64,000 nucleotides of DNA from Faucicola osloensis_C (GCA_019353055.1 JABAHL010000010.1:1-64000), one strand, 5' to 3'. Shown: positions 36,263 through 45,227, counted from the first letter of the stretch. A program made the numbers and translations. The notes: a model not told the origin generated them from the sequence alone.

Positions 36263-38682
36263 GCCTAACACAAATTTTTGGCGAATCGCCCCTTGAAAAA
36301 AAACTGACCATGGACAAGCCTGTCGAGTCACGGCTAGATACGACCGATAGCAAACTCGTTGGCAAACCACTGAGCCGTATCGAAGGACACCTAAAAGTCG
36401 CAGGCAAAGCCACATATACTGCTGAGCACCAATTTGACGACTTGTGTCACGGTGTCATGGTCGGTGCAACCATCGGTAAAGGCAAGGTAAAAAAAGTACA
36501 TAAAGATACCGCCTTACAAGTTGCAGGTGTGATTGGGGTGTTTCATGACCCGTTGTTTTTACGCAACCCGCAACAAGGCGGTGTCAAAATGGCGCCTGTG
36601 CAAGGGGCAAGCGAGGTTTTTTATCGTGGACAGCCGATTGCCTTGGTGGTCGCAGAAACCTTAGAGGCGGCTCAAGAAGGTGCAAAGGCGTTACAAATTG
36701 ACTATGAGAATGATGAAAAACACGGGCATTTTGACTTTAACAAGCAAAAAAAGCATACCCAGTTTATTGATTGGGTAACTGATAAAAGTGATGACATCGG
36801 CAAGCCTGAAAAAACGCTTAAGCAAGCAGAAGTTAAAGTCGATGTGACTTATACCACGCCAAGCCAAAGTAACATGCCGATGGAACCACACAGTTCGTTG
36901 GCGCGTTGGTTTGAGGGTAAGCTAACTCTTCATACCTCTAACCAAATGCTTGCCTCTTCCAAAGTACAACTTGCCAAAGCCTTAGATATGCCCGAAGACG
37001 ATGTCCGTTTGCTATCGCCCTATGTTGGTGGCGGGTTTGGCTCAAAACTGGGTATTTCACCAGAATCGGTGATGGCAGCCATTGCGGCTAAAGACTTAAA
37101 ACGCCCGGTACTGGTGAACATGACCCGACCGCAAGTCATGGAAACTACCGTGAGACGCACCAATACCGAACAACGGGTGGCATTGGGGACGGATAAAGAT
37201 GGTAAAATCCATACCATTATTCACAATAGCATTGTCACCAATTTACCTTCAGAAACGTTTTTTGAGCCAGTGGCGGTTTCTACCCACTTTTTGTATGGCG
37301 GTGACAATCGCCAAATCAAATACGAAATGGCGCGCATGAATTTTACCTTAACAGGTTCTATGCGTGCCCCTGGCGAAGCGGTGGGTCAGTTGGCACTCGA
37401 ATGTGCCATGGACGAACTGGCGCACGCGTTAAAGCTGTGCCCAATCGAACTGCGAAAACGCAATGAACCGAGCGAAGACCCAAGCAAAAAAATTCCCTAC
37501 AGCACCCGAAAATTGCTAGCGTGTATGGAGCAAGGGGCAAAAGCCTTTGGGTGGGATAAACGCCCACAAACGCCCGCGAGTCGCCTTGAGGGCGATTGGC
37601 TGATTGGCTATGGGATGGCGTGCGCCGCGCGTAGCAACGAATTAAAACCCTCGCAAGCCCGTGTGAGCCTGTTGCCCTCTGACAAACCGCTTGGGGTCAT
37701 GGCTCGTATCGAAACTGACATGACTGATATCGGTACAGGTAGCTATACTATTTTTGCGCAAGTGGTTGCCGATATGCTGGGCTTACCGATTGACCATGTC
37801 GAGGTCAAACTTGGCGATACCGATTTGCCGCCGGCTGCAGGGTCAGGCGGTAGCTGGGGAGCATCAAGCGCTGGTAGTTCTATTTATCTGGCGTGTGAAG
37901 CGCTACGAGAAAAGATTGCCCAGAGTGTGGGGCTGCATGCCGATAGCATTGGCTTTAAACAAGGCCATCTATATAGACAATTTGAGCATGACCCTAGCCT
38001 AGCTGAAAAAATTGGCGAAAAAATTAACCATACGTTAACCGATACGTTGGATAAACTAGCAGAAAAAACCGGGCTTAATTCTGAGGTCTCTGTGGACCAC
38101 CAAGATAATGTACTCGATTGGGAACAAGCCGATACCCAGTTACCGCTGAGCAGTTTTTTGCAGCAATATGCCCCTCATGGCTTGGTAGCTAATGGTGAAA
38201 TCGAACCTGGTAAAACCAAAAAAGAGTACCGCCACGCAGGCTATGGCGCACAGTTCGCTGAAGTCGCGGTACACCGGGTAACGGGTGAGATTCGGGTTCG
38301 CCGTATGCAAGGCACATTTGCTGCAGGGCGTATCTTAAACGAAAAAACAGCGCGCTCGCAGTGCTTTGGGGGTATGGTGTTTGGTATAGGGGCTGCCTTG
38401 ATGGAGCAAATTCACCATGACAAACGTGACGGTCGTCTATGTAATCACGATTTAGCCGAATATCAAGTGTGTGTGAATGCCGATGTGCCTGACTTAGAGG
38501 TAATAATGTTACCCGAAACTGACCCCTATGCCAATCCGCTTCACAGCAAAGGCATAGGCGAATTGGCATTATCTGGGGCAGGGGCAGCCATTGCCAATGC
38601 TATTTTTAATGCCACAGGCGTTAGAGTACGAGACTATCCCATTACCTTGGATAAACTGCTGTACCAGTTGCCATTACTGTAA
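36259..38682 (+). CDS. paoC: aldehyde oxidoreductase molybdenum subunit (PaoC-like)
   Basis: Catalytic subunit with the molybdopterin cofactor; oxidises aldehydes to acids. Seen: the N-terminal hammerhead domain (KPLSRIEGHLKVAGKATYTAE), the Moco-binding loops PYVGGGFGSK, GSMRAPGEAVG and GSGGSWGASSAG, and the catalytic glutamate in KGIGELALSGAG (about residue 772). 807 residues, longer than PaoC (732). It begins in the stop codon of paoB. Substrate not known; PaoABC homologues act on aromatic aldehydes. The neighbouring xdhC and mocA support the molybdopterin-cytosine-dinucleotide form of the cofactor. Confidence 0.92.
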   Translation: MSLTQIFGESPLEKKLTMDKPVESRLDTTDSKLVGKPLSRIEGHLKVAGKATYTAEHQFDDLCHGVMVGATIGKGKVKKVHKDTALQVAGVIGVFHDPLFLRNPQQGGVKMAPVQGASEVFYRGQPIALVVAETLEAAQEGAKALQIDYENDEKHGHFDFNKQKKHTQFIDWVTDKSDDIGKPEKTLKQAEVKVDVTYTTPSQSNMPMEPHSSLARWFEGKLTLHTSNQMLASSKVQLAKALDMPEDDVRLLSPYVGGGFGSKLGISPESVMAAIAAKDLKRPVLVNMTRPQVMETTVRRTNTEQRVALGTDKDGKIHTIIHNSIVTNLPSETFFEPVAVSTHFLYGGDNRQIKYEMARMNFTLTGSMRAPGEAVGQLALECAMDELAHALKLCPIELRKRNEPSEDPSKKIPYSTRKLLACMEQGAKAFGWDKRPQTPASRLEGDWLIGYGMACAARSNELKPSQARVSLLPSDKPLGVMARIETDMTDIGTGSYTIFAQVVADMLGLPIDHVEVKLGDTDLPPAAGSGGSWGASSAGSSIYLACEALREKIAQSVGLHADSIGFKQGHLYRQFEHDPSLAEKIGEKINHTLTDTLDKLAEKTGLNSEVSVDHQDNVLDWEQADTQLPLSSFLQQYAPHGLVANGEIEPGKTKKEYRHAGYGAQFAEVAVHRVTGEIRVRRMQGTFAAGRILNEKTARSQCFGGMVFGIGAALMEQIHHDKRDGRLCNHDLAEYQVCVNADVPDLEVIMLPETDPYANPLHSKGIGELALSGAGAAIANAIFNATGVRVRDYPITLDKLLYQLPLL

Positions 38683-38703
38683 TCGGGTACACTGTCATTT
38701 GCT

Positions 38704-39798
38704 ATGAACCACTTGTTTGATATCTTTGATACCCTTGCGCAGTTACCGCCCAACAGTGAAGCGGTATTAGCAACAGTGGTGAGTGTCGAAGGATCAGCCT
38801 ATCGGCAACCTGGCGCCAGAATGTTGATTTTAGCCGATGGTCAATCCGTAGGTATGGTGAGTGGCGGTTGTCTTGAAAAGCACTTGGTTCAGCGAGCTTT
38901 TTGGCTCACTCGGCATGGGGCGACGCTCAAAACCTATCATACCGCAACCGATAGCCAGTTATCACAAGATGAGGTAGCTGATGACAGTGATGAACAAGAA
39001 GGCTTTGGGCTCGGCTGTCAAGGCGTCATTCAAGTATTATTTGAACGTCTGGTTTTAAATGAACAATCTGTATTATTTGCCTGTTTCCAACAATTAAAAC
39101 AGACAAAACAGCCACAAACACTGGCTACAGTTATCACCACAAACTCAGATGAGTTTGTGGTTGGACAGCATCTGCCTTTGACACAGTTGTCGCAATTGGG
39201 TCAGCAAGATTGGCAATTGGTTAATCAAGTCGCTGCCAGCCGTAAAAGTCGCTTTATGCTGCATGTTTATCAAAAACAATCGCAACAACTGAGCATCTTT
39301 GTAGAAACGCTACAACCACCGCTACAATTATTAATTTTTGGGGCGGGGCAAGATTGTTTACCCTTGATGACCATGGCAAATTTGCAAGGCTGGCAGGTGA
39401 CGGTGATTGATAGTCGTTTGGATATGATTGCCCGTTGTCGCGGGCAGGCTCACGCCAATTTTGTGCAGATTGCCCTTGATGAGGCCGAGTCTGTGCAGAC
39501 TTTTTTTGAGTCATCGCAGCCGACCGCTGTGGTGATAATGACCCATAGTTTGAGTCAAGATAGAGTATGGCTCAGCCAAGCCTTTAAAGCCGAAAATTCG
39601 CCTTTTTTTATTGGGCAATTAGGGCCCACATATCGCACTGAGCAGTTGCTTGGTGAGATTGACGATGGTTATCAACTGGTGAAACCTGCTAATTTATTCT
39701 ATCCTGTGGGTTTGGCGCTCGGTGGCGATACGCCCGAAGCAGTGGCTTTATCTATTATTGCCCAAATTCAACAGGTATATCATGAGCGTCACGCCTAG
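38704..39798 (+). CDS. xdhC: XdhC/CoxI-family Moco insertion protein
   Basis: Binds the molybdenum cofactor, promotes its sulfuration and delivers it to xanthine or aldehyde oxidase-type apoenzymes. Seen: the N-terminal XdhC domain (ATVVSVEGSAYRQPGARM, GMVSGGCLE) and a Rossmann C-terminal domain (LIFGAGQDCLPLMTMANLQGWQVTVIDSR), ending with a conserved GLALGGDTPEAVALSIIAQI. 364 residues, 21 bp after paoC. It overlaps mocA by 17 bp. Equivalent to PaoD in E. coli. Confidence 0.92.
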   Translation: MNHLFDIFDTLAQLPPNSEAVLATVVSVEGSAYRQPGARMLILADGQSVGMVSGGCLEKHLVQRAFWLTRHGATLKTYHTATDSQLSQDEVADDSDEQEGFGLGCQGVIQVLFERLVLNEQSVLFACFQQLKQTKQPQTLATVITTNSDEFVVGQHLPLTQLSQLGQQDWQLVNQVAASRKSRFMLHVYQKQSQQLSIFVETLQPPLQLLIFGAGQDCLPLMTMANLQGWQVTVIDSRLDMIARCRGQAHANFVQIALDEAESVQTFFESSQPTAVVIMTHSLSQDRVWLSQAFKAENSPFFIGQLGPTYRTEQLLGEIDDGYQLVKPANLFYPVGLALGGDTPEAVALSIIAQIQQVYHERHA

Positions 39799-40471
39799 CA
39801 ATTTAACCGTGGTGATTTTGGCGGCAGGATTGAGCCAGCGTCTTGGTTTTGCCAAACAGCTGATTGTAAAAAATCATCAAACCTTGCTGGCTGAAAAAAT
39901 TCAACTGGCACGCCAATTGCTGCCTTATCAAGTGTTGGTGGTTTTGCCAAAACTTGATAACCCAATATCTAAAGCGTTATACAACGAAGTTGCACCATTT
40001 GCCGTCACAGTCGTCGATAATCCCACGCCGCAAACAGGGATGGCGCAATCGATTCAGTATGCAATGACAACATTACAACAACAGTCAGTAAGTGCTGCAA
40101 TGCGGATTTTGTTTTTGACTGTTGACCAAGTGGCGGTAACCCTCAAAGATTTGACGCTATTAAGCCAAAACGTTGAGGACCATCAGCTGATTGTGAGTGA
40201 GTATGGTGATAACAATCAACCAATTTGGGGGATTCCCGTCAATTTACCTTGGGGTTTTTTGCAAGCATTTGGGCATCAGTTGCAAGGCGATAAAGGTTTT
40301 CGGGCGTTATGGCAACATCAAACTGTTATCGTTTCGCCTACCGACCGCACAGTTTATCAGCTTTATCCGATACCGCTGCCGCATTTAAGGCAAGATATTG
40401 ATACCCTAGAACAATTTGAGCAGCTAAAAACAGCCTATCACCTTTTGCCGCCAACCCAACATTTTAATTGA
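39782..40471 (+). CDS. mocA: molybdenum cofactor cytidylyltransferase MocA
   Basis: Transfers CMP to molybdopterin, giving the MCD cofactor used by PaoC-type enzymes. The N-terminal nucleotidyltransferase motif VVILAAGLSQRLGFAKQLIV (residues about 9-28) and the acidic VDQVAV segment are present. The start is at 39782, inside xdhC: the frame is open back to 39722, but that stretch overlaps xdhC more deeply. 229 residues. It is distinguished from MobA by its position next to xdhC and by the AAGLSxRxGxxK form of the motif, though I cannot fully exclude another NTP transferase. Confidence 0.85.
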   Translation: MSVTPSNLTVVILAAGLSQRLGFAKQLIVKNHQTLLAEKIQLARQLLPYQVLVVLPKLDNPISKALYNEVAPFAVTVVDNPTPQTGMAQSIQYAMTTLQQQSVSAAMRILFLTVDQVAVTLKDLTLLSQNVEDHQLIVSEYGDNNQPIWGIPVNLPWGFLQAFGHQLQGDKGFRALWQHQTVIVSPTDRTVYQLYPIPLPHLRQDIDTLEQFEQLKTAYHLLPPTQHFN

Positions 40472-40480
40472 GACAACCTG

Positions 40481-41767
40481 ATGATTTCTGTCAATGAACT
40501 AAAACAAGCAATTAATGAGCGCCTAGAGAACTATTTAACGTCGCGTCTGGGCGAGGTAAAGACGATAACAGTGGGTTTATTAGAGGCGCAAAACCACATT
40601 TTAGCCCAAGATATTGCCGCATCCTTTGATATTCCGCGCCAAAATCTATCATCCATGGATGGTTTTGCGATGGCGACAGGTAGCTATCTTGACAAGGATG
40701 GCCAACTTGAAATCATCGGTGAATCGGGGGCAGGTAAACCTTTTAATGGTCGTTTGCGACCCAATCAGGGCGTGCGAATTTTTACCGGCGCGGTGGTGCC
40801 AGATGACTGCGAAACGGTGGTGATGCAGGAAGACACCAACCTTAGCGACATTCAGCCCAGTTTGGATAACAGCCAAGCCTATTACATTCGCTTGACCCAA
40901 ACCGCTAAGGTGGGCGCAAATATTCGCCGCCAAGGCGAGGAAGTGCAAGCAGGCGAAACTGTTTTAACGATTGGTAAACGCCTAAACCCCACCGATATCA
41001 GCTTACTTGCCAATTTAGGCGTGGATAGCGTGCAGGTATTTCAGCCATTCACGGTTGGTATTATTGCCACCGGTGATGAGCTGGTCGAGGTGGGGCAGCC
41101 GCTGGCAACGCTTGCCCAAATTTATAATTCCAACACGCCTACGCTAAAAGCGTTATTAAAGCAGTTGCCAATTGCCATTCAAGACTATGGCATTGTCCCT
41201 GACAACCTTGAGACCACTCGCCGCACTGTTCAGCAAGCGATAGCCGAATGTGATGTGATTATTTCTACGGCGGGTGTATCGGTGGGCGATTATGATTTTT
41301 TAACCCAAGTCATTCAGGCGCTTGGCAAAATTCACCATTACAAAGTGGCGATGAAACCAGGTAAACCCTTTATATTTGGGGAATTTGAGCAAGATAAAAA
41401 AACGGTCATGTATTTTGGGTTACCCGGCAATCCGCTATCTACCGTGGTGTGCTGCCTTAATTTTGTCAAACCTGCGCTGTGGCAACTATCGGGCGTGATG
41501 CAATCAGATATCCAAAAACCGCTGCAATTGTTTGCCAAAACCACCCACGACATCAAAAAGCAAGCAGGACGCCAAGATTATCAGCGAGCGGTTTTTTGCC
41601 AAAATGAAGACGGCAGTTTTAGCGTCACTCCTTTATCTGCCCAAGACTCTCACCGTGTAAAACAGCTTAGCCACGCCAATTGCTTGCTTGTATTACCCCA
41701 AGACAATGCAGGGGTAAAAGCAGGCGAAATAGTGACAGTGCAGCCGTTTAGTTGGAATTTTAGCTAA
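40481..41767 (+). CDS. moeA: molybdopterin molybdenumtransferase MoeA
   Basis: Inserts molybdate into adenylated molybdopterin. Domains in order: the N-terminal MoeA region (SSMDGFAMATGSY, GESGAGKPF), the MogA-like central domain with GDELVEVGQPL, YNSNTPTLKALL and STAGVSVGDYDFL, then PGKPFIFG and GLPGNPLST, and a C-terminal beta domain. 428 residues, normal. It lies 9 bp after mocA and 2 bp before moaA. No separate mogA/moaB adenylyltransferase gene is present in the cluster. Confidence 0.96.
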   Translation: MISVNELKQAINERLENYLTSRLGEVKTITVGLLEAQNHILAQDIAASFDIPRQNLSSMDGFAMATGSYLDKDGQLEIIGESGAGKPFNGRLRPNQGVRIFTGAVVPDDCETVVMQEDTNLSDIQPSLDNSQAYYIRLTQTAKVGANIRRQGEEVQAGETVLTIGKRLNPTDISLLANLGVDSVQVFQPFTVGIIATGDELVEVGQPLATLAQIYNSNTPTLKALLKQLPIAIQDYGIVPDNLETTRRTVQQAIAECDVIISTAGVSVGDYDFLTQVIQALGKIHHYKVAMKPGKPFIFGEFEQDKKTVMYFGLPGNPLSTVVCCLNFVKPALWQLSGVMQSDIQKPLQLFAKTTHDIKKQAGRQDYQRAVFCQNEDGSFSVTPLSAQDSHRVKQLSHANCLLVLPQDNAGVKAGEIVTVQPFSWNFS

Positions 41768-41769
41768 CG

Positions 41770-42774
41770 ATGACTCCGCAACATTCTTCATTAAGCTTGG
41801 TGGACAATTTTCATCGCCAGTTAAGCTATTTACGCTTGTCGATTACCGATTTTTGCAACTTTCGCTGTGATTACTGTTTGCCCAATGGCTATACTGCCAA
41901 CGCGGGTAAACGCCCTGACAACGAGCTTTCTATATCCGAACTCGATATTTTAATACAAGCCTTTGCCAAACTAGGTACCACCAAAGTGCGGCTGACGGGG
42001 GGAGAACCATCGATTCGACAAGATTTACCGCGCATCATTGAACTTGCCAAGCAGACCCAAGGCATCCAAACAGTGGCGGTTAGCTCCAACGGCTATCGGC
42101 TTGCCAAGCATTTATCCGATTGGCAAACGGCAGGGCTAAATCAGCTTAACATCAGTCTCGACAGCTTTGACCCCACCATTTTTAAACAAATCACCGGATT
42201 TGATATATTGCCAACGCTGTTACAAGACATGGATACATTGCTAGCAACCACCGATATTAAGCTAAAACTCAACGGTATTTTGATGGCAGACACCGCCTTT
42301 GATAACTTGCAATCCGTGTTAAGTTTTGTCAAAAATCGCCCTGTCACTTACCGTTTTATTGAGTTTATGCAAACCTCGGATAATAAAGCTTTGTTTTTTG
42401 CCCAACATAGCAGTGGTCAGCGTATCAAAGATTTTTTATTACAAAATGGTTGGCAATCCCAACATCGAGCAAGCGATGCAGGCCCTGCGATTGAATATCG
42501 CCACGCCGATTATGTCGGTGGTATTGGGCTGATTGAGCCTTATGCCCCGCAGTTCTGCGACAGTTGTAATCGCCTGCGAGTGAGTAGCCAAGGCAAAGTA
42601 CATTTGTGTTTGTTTGATAATGGCAGTTATGATGTGCGAGCGTTTTTGGCAAATGGCGATGTCGATGGATTGGTTCATGCCTTGCAAAGCTTAATGCCGA
42701 TTAAGCCCGAGCATCATTTACTCAAGCAAAACGACAGTGGTATCATGGCGAATTTGTCGATGATTGGCGGCTAA
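41770..42774 (+). CDS. moaA: GTP 3',8-cyclase MoaA
   Basis: Radical SAM enzyme that begins Moco synthesis by cyclising GTP; works with MoaC. Seen: the N-terminal CX3CX2C cluster in FCNFRCDYCLP, the SAM-binding LTGGEPSIRQDL, a second [4Fe-4S] site in the C-terminal part (FCDSCNRLRVSSQGKVHLCLF), and the essential C-terminal Gly-Gly of MIGG. 334 residues. It is followed by a 257-bp gap with a large repeat element before moaC. Confidence 0.96.
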   Translation: MTPQHSSLSLVDNFHRQLSYLRLSITDFCNFRCDYCLPNGYTANAGKRPDNELSISELDILIQAFAKLGTTKVRLTGGEPSIRQDLPRIIELAKQTQGIQTVAVSSNGYRLAKHLSDWQTAGLNQLNISLDSFDPTIFKQITGFDILPTLLQDMDTLLATTDIKLKLNGILMADTAFDNLQSVLSFVKNRPVTYRFIEFMQTSDNKALFFAQHSSGQRIKDFLLQNGWQSQHRASDAGPAIEYRHADYVGGIGLIEPYAPQFCDSCNRLRVSSQGKVHLCLFDNGSYDVRAFLANGDVDGLVHALQSLMPIKPEHHLLKQNDSGIMANLSMIGG

Positions 42775-42804
42775 TCGATGGCAGGTTTTTTTAAAATATA
42801 AAAT

Positions 42805-42945
42805 AGGTAACTTTAACTCCACTCTCAACTCTTTATAATTCATTAATTTTAAAAGGCTTAAAATTTAATAACTTTTTAGCCAAAAATTGCAAGCCTAGTA
42901 TTTACAGGGCTTTAGAAAAAAGAGTTGAGAGTCAGGTAACTTTAA
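42805..42945. repeat. nested inverted repeat flanked by a 12-bp direct repeat, moaA-moaC gap
   Basis: The 12-bp direct repeat AGGTAACTTTAA is at 42805-42816 and 42934-42945. Inside lie the 14-bp perfect inverted arms ACTCTCAACTCTTT (42821-42834) and AAAGAGTTGAGAGT (42919-42932), 84 bp apart, with an inner AGGCTT (42854-42859) and AAGCCT (42891-42896) pair. It could be a MITE-like insertion with target duplication, or an RNA structure controlling moaC. Gaps of 4 bp and 1 bp separate the direct repeats from the arms, which does not fit a clean insertion. Confidence 0.7.
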
Positions 42946-43031
42946 GAAAAATTTACTCATTCAAATGCAGCTTGATAAGCGTATATGTTGATGTAATTTT
43001 GTGCCACATTTGAGGGGTGAAAATCCAAAAC

Positions 43032-43529
43032 ATGACAACACAATTAACTCCCTTAGACCTGACACATTTAGACGCACACGGCGATATCGCCATGGTCGAT
43101 GTGTCGGGCAAAGCGATAACCCAACGCACCGCCACCGCCGTAGGGCAAGTCATTTTCCCTAGCGACAGTTACCAAGTGATAAAATCCGCCGACGGTATCA
43201 CCAAAAAAGGCTCAATTACTCAGACCGCGCATATCGCAGGGGTCATGGCAAGCAAACGCACCCACGAGCTGATTCCACTTTGCCACCAGCTGCCACTCGA
43301 CGGGGTAAAAATCGGCTTTGAGTATGATGATAACAACTGCTCAATCCACGTCACTGCCACTGTCAAAGTCACCCACAAAACAGGCGTGGAAATGGAAGCC
43401 TTAACCGCTGTATCGGTGGCTTGCCTAACGATTTACGACATGACCAAAGCATTATCTCACGACATCACCATCAGCGATATCAAACTACTCACCAAAACAG
43501 GGGGCAAATCCGACTATGCCAACACCTAG
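43032..43529 (+). CDS. moaC: cyclic pyranopterin monophosphate synthase MoaC
   Basis: Converts the MoaA product to cyclic pyranopterin monophosphate. Family motifs: AMVDVSGKAITQRTATA, KGSITQTAHIAGVMASKRTHELIPLCHQLPLDGV (catalytic Lys and His region) and KTGVEMEALTAVSVACLTIYDM. 165 residues from the ATG at 43032; an in-frame GTG at 43017 is an alternative (170 residues), but neither has a perfectly placed ribosome site. It overlaps moaD by 14 bp. Confidence 0.95.
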   Translation: MTTQLTPLDLTHLDAHGDIAMVDVSGKAITQRTATAVGQVIFPSDSYQVIKSADGITKKGSITQTAHIAGVMASKRTHELIPLCHQLPLDGVKIGFEYDDNNCSIHVTATVKVTHKTGVEMEALTAVSVACLTIYDMTKALSHDITISDIKLLTKTGGKSDYANT

Positions 43530-43779
43530 CACGTCTGAGAAAAATTTAGCCATCTTATACTTTGCAAGCCTTGCTGAACAAGCAGGGAAAGACGAAGAAA
43601 CAATCCGCTTTAACGGTGATAACTTGACCGAGCTTTACCAAACGTTAAGCGCACACTACGGTTTTAAACTCGCCCAAACCAAACTTGCCGTGGCAATCAA
43701 TCATCACATTACCAACTGGCAAACGCCGCTCCAAGATGGCGATATCGTCGCCTTTATTCCGCCTGTGGCGGGCGGTTAA
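43516..43779 (+). CDS. moaD: molybdopterin synthase small subunit MoaD
   Basis: Ubiquitin-like sulfur carrier for molybdopterin synthase. The 87-residue protein ends in the diagnostic Gly-Gly (IPPVAGG), which becomes a thiocarboxylate. It begins inside moaC and is followed by moaE, its partner subunit, 37 bp later. No MoeB-type activating enzyme gene is in the window. Confidence 0.93.
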   Translation: MPTPSTSEKNLAILYFASLAEQAGKDEETIRFNGDNLTELYQTLSAHYGFKLAQTKLAVAINHHITNWQTPLQDGDIVAFIPPVAGG

Positions 43780-43816
43780 ATATCGCATACCCCCTTTAAA
43801 AAATATAGAGAAAACC

Positions 43817-44308
43817 ATGAATGCATTGCATACAGGCTCATCCACTATTAGCATCAGTGAAGACCAAGCCTACCAAACCGTGATTACTAGCGGCTTTGCA
43901 TTGACTGACCGAGCCATTGACGACAGACGGCTTAAACACGCCTTAATGAGCGATACTTGCGGGGCGTTAGCGACATTTGAAGGCTGGGTACGTAATCACA
44001 ATAACGCTCGCCCTGTTAGCAAGCTCACTTATTATGGCTACGAGCAGCTGGCAGTCAATCAAGGCAAAAAACTGATTGAACAAGCCAAAGGCCAGTTTGA
44101 CATCGAAAACGCCATTGCCATCCACCGTATTGGCGACCTTGCGATTGGTGAGATGGCGGTGTGGATTGGGGTAGTCGCTGCCCACCGTTATCCTGCGTTT
44201 GATACGTGTCGTTGGCTACTTGATGCCATTAAAGCGGATATCCCTGTGTGGAAACAAGAATTTTATGCCGACAGTACTGAGAGTCTGTGGCTTTCTAATA
44301 ATGGTTAA
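43817..44308 (+). CDS. moaE: molybdopterin synthase catalytic subunit MoaE
   Basis: Large subunit of molybdopterin synthase; forms the dithiolene with sulfur from MoaD. Seen: CGALATFEGWVRNHNNARPVSKLTYYGYEQLA, then IHRIGDLAIGEMAVWIGVVAAHRYPAFDTCRWLLDAIKADIPVWKQEFYAD, with the conserved Lys and the C-terminal KKE-like region. The start is the ATG at 43817 with AGAG upstream; the frame is open further left inside moaD. 163 residues. Confidence 0.94.
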   Translation: MNALHTGSSTISISEDQAYQTVITSGFALTDRAIDDRRLKHALMSDTCGALATFEGWVRNHNNARPVSKLTYYGYEQLAVNQGKKLIEQAKGQFDIENAIAIHRIGDLAIGEMAVWIGVVAAHRYPAFDTCRWLLDAIKADIPVWKQEFYADSTESLWLSNNG

Positions 44309-44348
44309 TACTTTAGTAATGGTGAATAAGAGTAATAGTAAATAAGCA

Positions 44349-45086
44349 ATGACAACTACCGTATTAAGCGTGCTGTTTTTTATTTCTGCCTTGCTTTATT
44401 CATCAGTCGGGCATGGCGGCGCATCGGGTTATCTAGCCATGATGGGGTTAGTCGGTGTTGCGCCAAGTATGATGAAACCTACTGCGCTATGTCTCAATAT
44501 TTTGGTGTCAATCATTGCGTTTTGGCGATTTTATGCTGCAAAAAACTTTTCTTGGCAAATTTTTATTCCCCTTGCTATTACCGCGGTGCCGATGGCGTTT
44601 ATCGGGGGAATGACCCATTTACCCAGTCATTTATATAAGCCGATTGTTGGGACGGTACTGATTTTTTCGGCTATTTATTCATTTATCTTTGCCAAAAAAC
44701 TCACTAGCGAGCAACCATTAAAACAGGTATCAAAATGGCTTTTGGCAATCATGGGGGCTATTTTAGGGTTGCTTTCGGGATTGACGGGGGTGGGCGGTGG
44801 TGTGTTTTTAAGTCCAATTTTATTGTTTAACCGTTGGGCAAGTCCTAAAATTGTCGCGGGTGTAGCGTCGGGGTTTATTTTGGTGAATTCAATTTCAGGC
44901 TTGTTTGGTGTGTTATCGACAGGGGCAAAACTGCCAAATCAACTACCAATCTGGCTTGTAGCGGTTTGTATAGGGGGTTTTATTGGCGCAACTTATGGTA
45001 GCAAACGCCTTGCCGACCCAATGCTCAATAAATTATTATCTCTTGTATTAGTCATTGCAGGGCTGAAAATGCTGGCAAATTTTTGA
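44349..45086 (+). CDS. TauE/SafE-family (TSUP) membrane protein
   Basis: A predicted eight-helix anion permease of the sulfite-exporter TauE/SafE family, 245 residues. Typical features are the N-terminal SSVGHGGASGYLA (first repeat) and LSGLTGVGGGVFLSPILLF (second repeat). It is the last gene of the molybdenum block, 40 bp after moaE on the same strand. Members move sulfur-containing anions such as sulfite or sulfonates; a link with Moco sulfur chemistry is possible but only inferred from position. Confidence 0.85.
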   Translation: MTTTVLSVLFFISALLYSSVGHGGASGYLAMMGLVGVAPSMMKPTALCLNILVSIIAFWRFYAAKNFSWQIFIPLAITAVPMAFIGGMTHLPSHLYKPIVGTVLIFSAIYSFIFAKKLTSEQPLKQVSKWLLAIMGAILGLLSGLTGVGGGVFLSPILLFNRWASPKIVAGVASGFILVNSISGLFGVLSTGAKLPNQLPIWLVAVCIGGFIGATYGSKRLADPMLNKLLSLVLVIAGLKMLANF

Positions 45087-45198
45087 CGGTTAGGTAGACC
45101 CCAACTGATGCCTCTAGCCCCAACCTAAAAAGTACCAACCTAAAAAATGCGATGAATTGCAACATCCAATCATTTCAAATCTTAAGCCATAAAAAGAA

Positions 45199-45227
45199 CC
45201 CATTGCAGGAGGTGAGCAATGGGCTGA
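45199..45227 (+). other. hairpin presenting a perfect Shine-Dalgarno, with a two-codon frame
   Basis: CCCATTG (45199-45205) and CAATGGG (45217-45223) pair; the loop holds AGGAGGTGAG (45207-45216), a perfect anti-16S match. The ATG at 45219-45221 follows at 2-3 nt and reads ATG-GGC-TGA, a minimal Met-Gly frame. It sits in the 626-bp gene-free gap after the TSUP gene. The rest of 45228-45712 is AT-rich with nothing else identified. Confidence 0.45.

Noticed and set aside
38189..38569. 126-codon minus-strand frame inside paoC
   Set aside because: Antisense to a conserved catalytic domain and without a ribosome binding site.
41700..41770. Moco riboswitch before moaA
   Set aside because: moeA and moaA are separated by only 2 bp, leaving no room for the aptamer; none was seen before the operon either.
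42805..42945. Insertion sequence
   Set aside because: The element is too short for a transposase, and the direct repeats do not abut the inverted arms. It is reported as a repeat instead.
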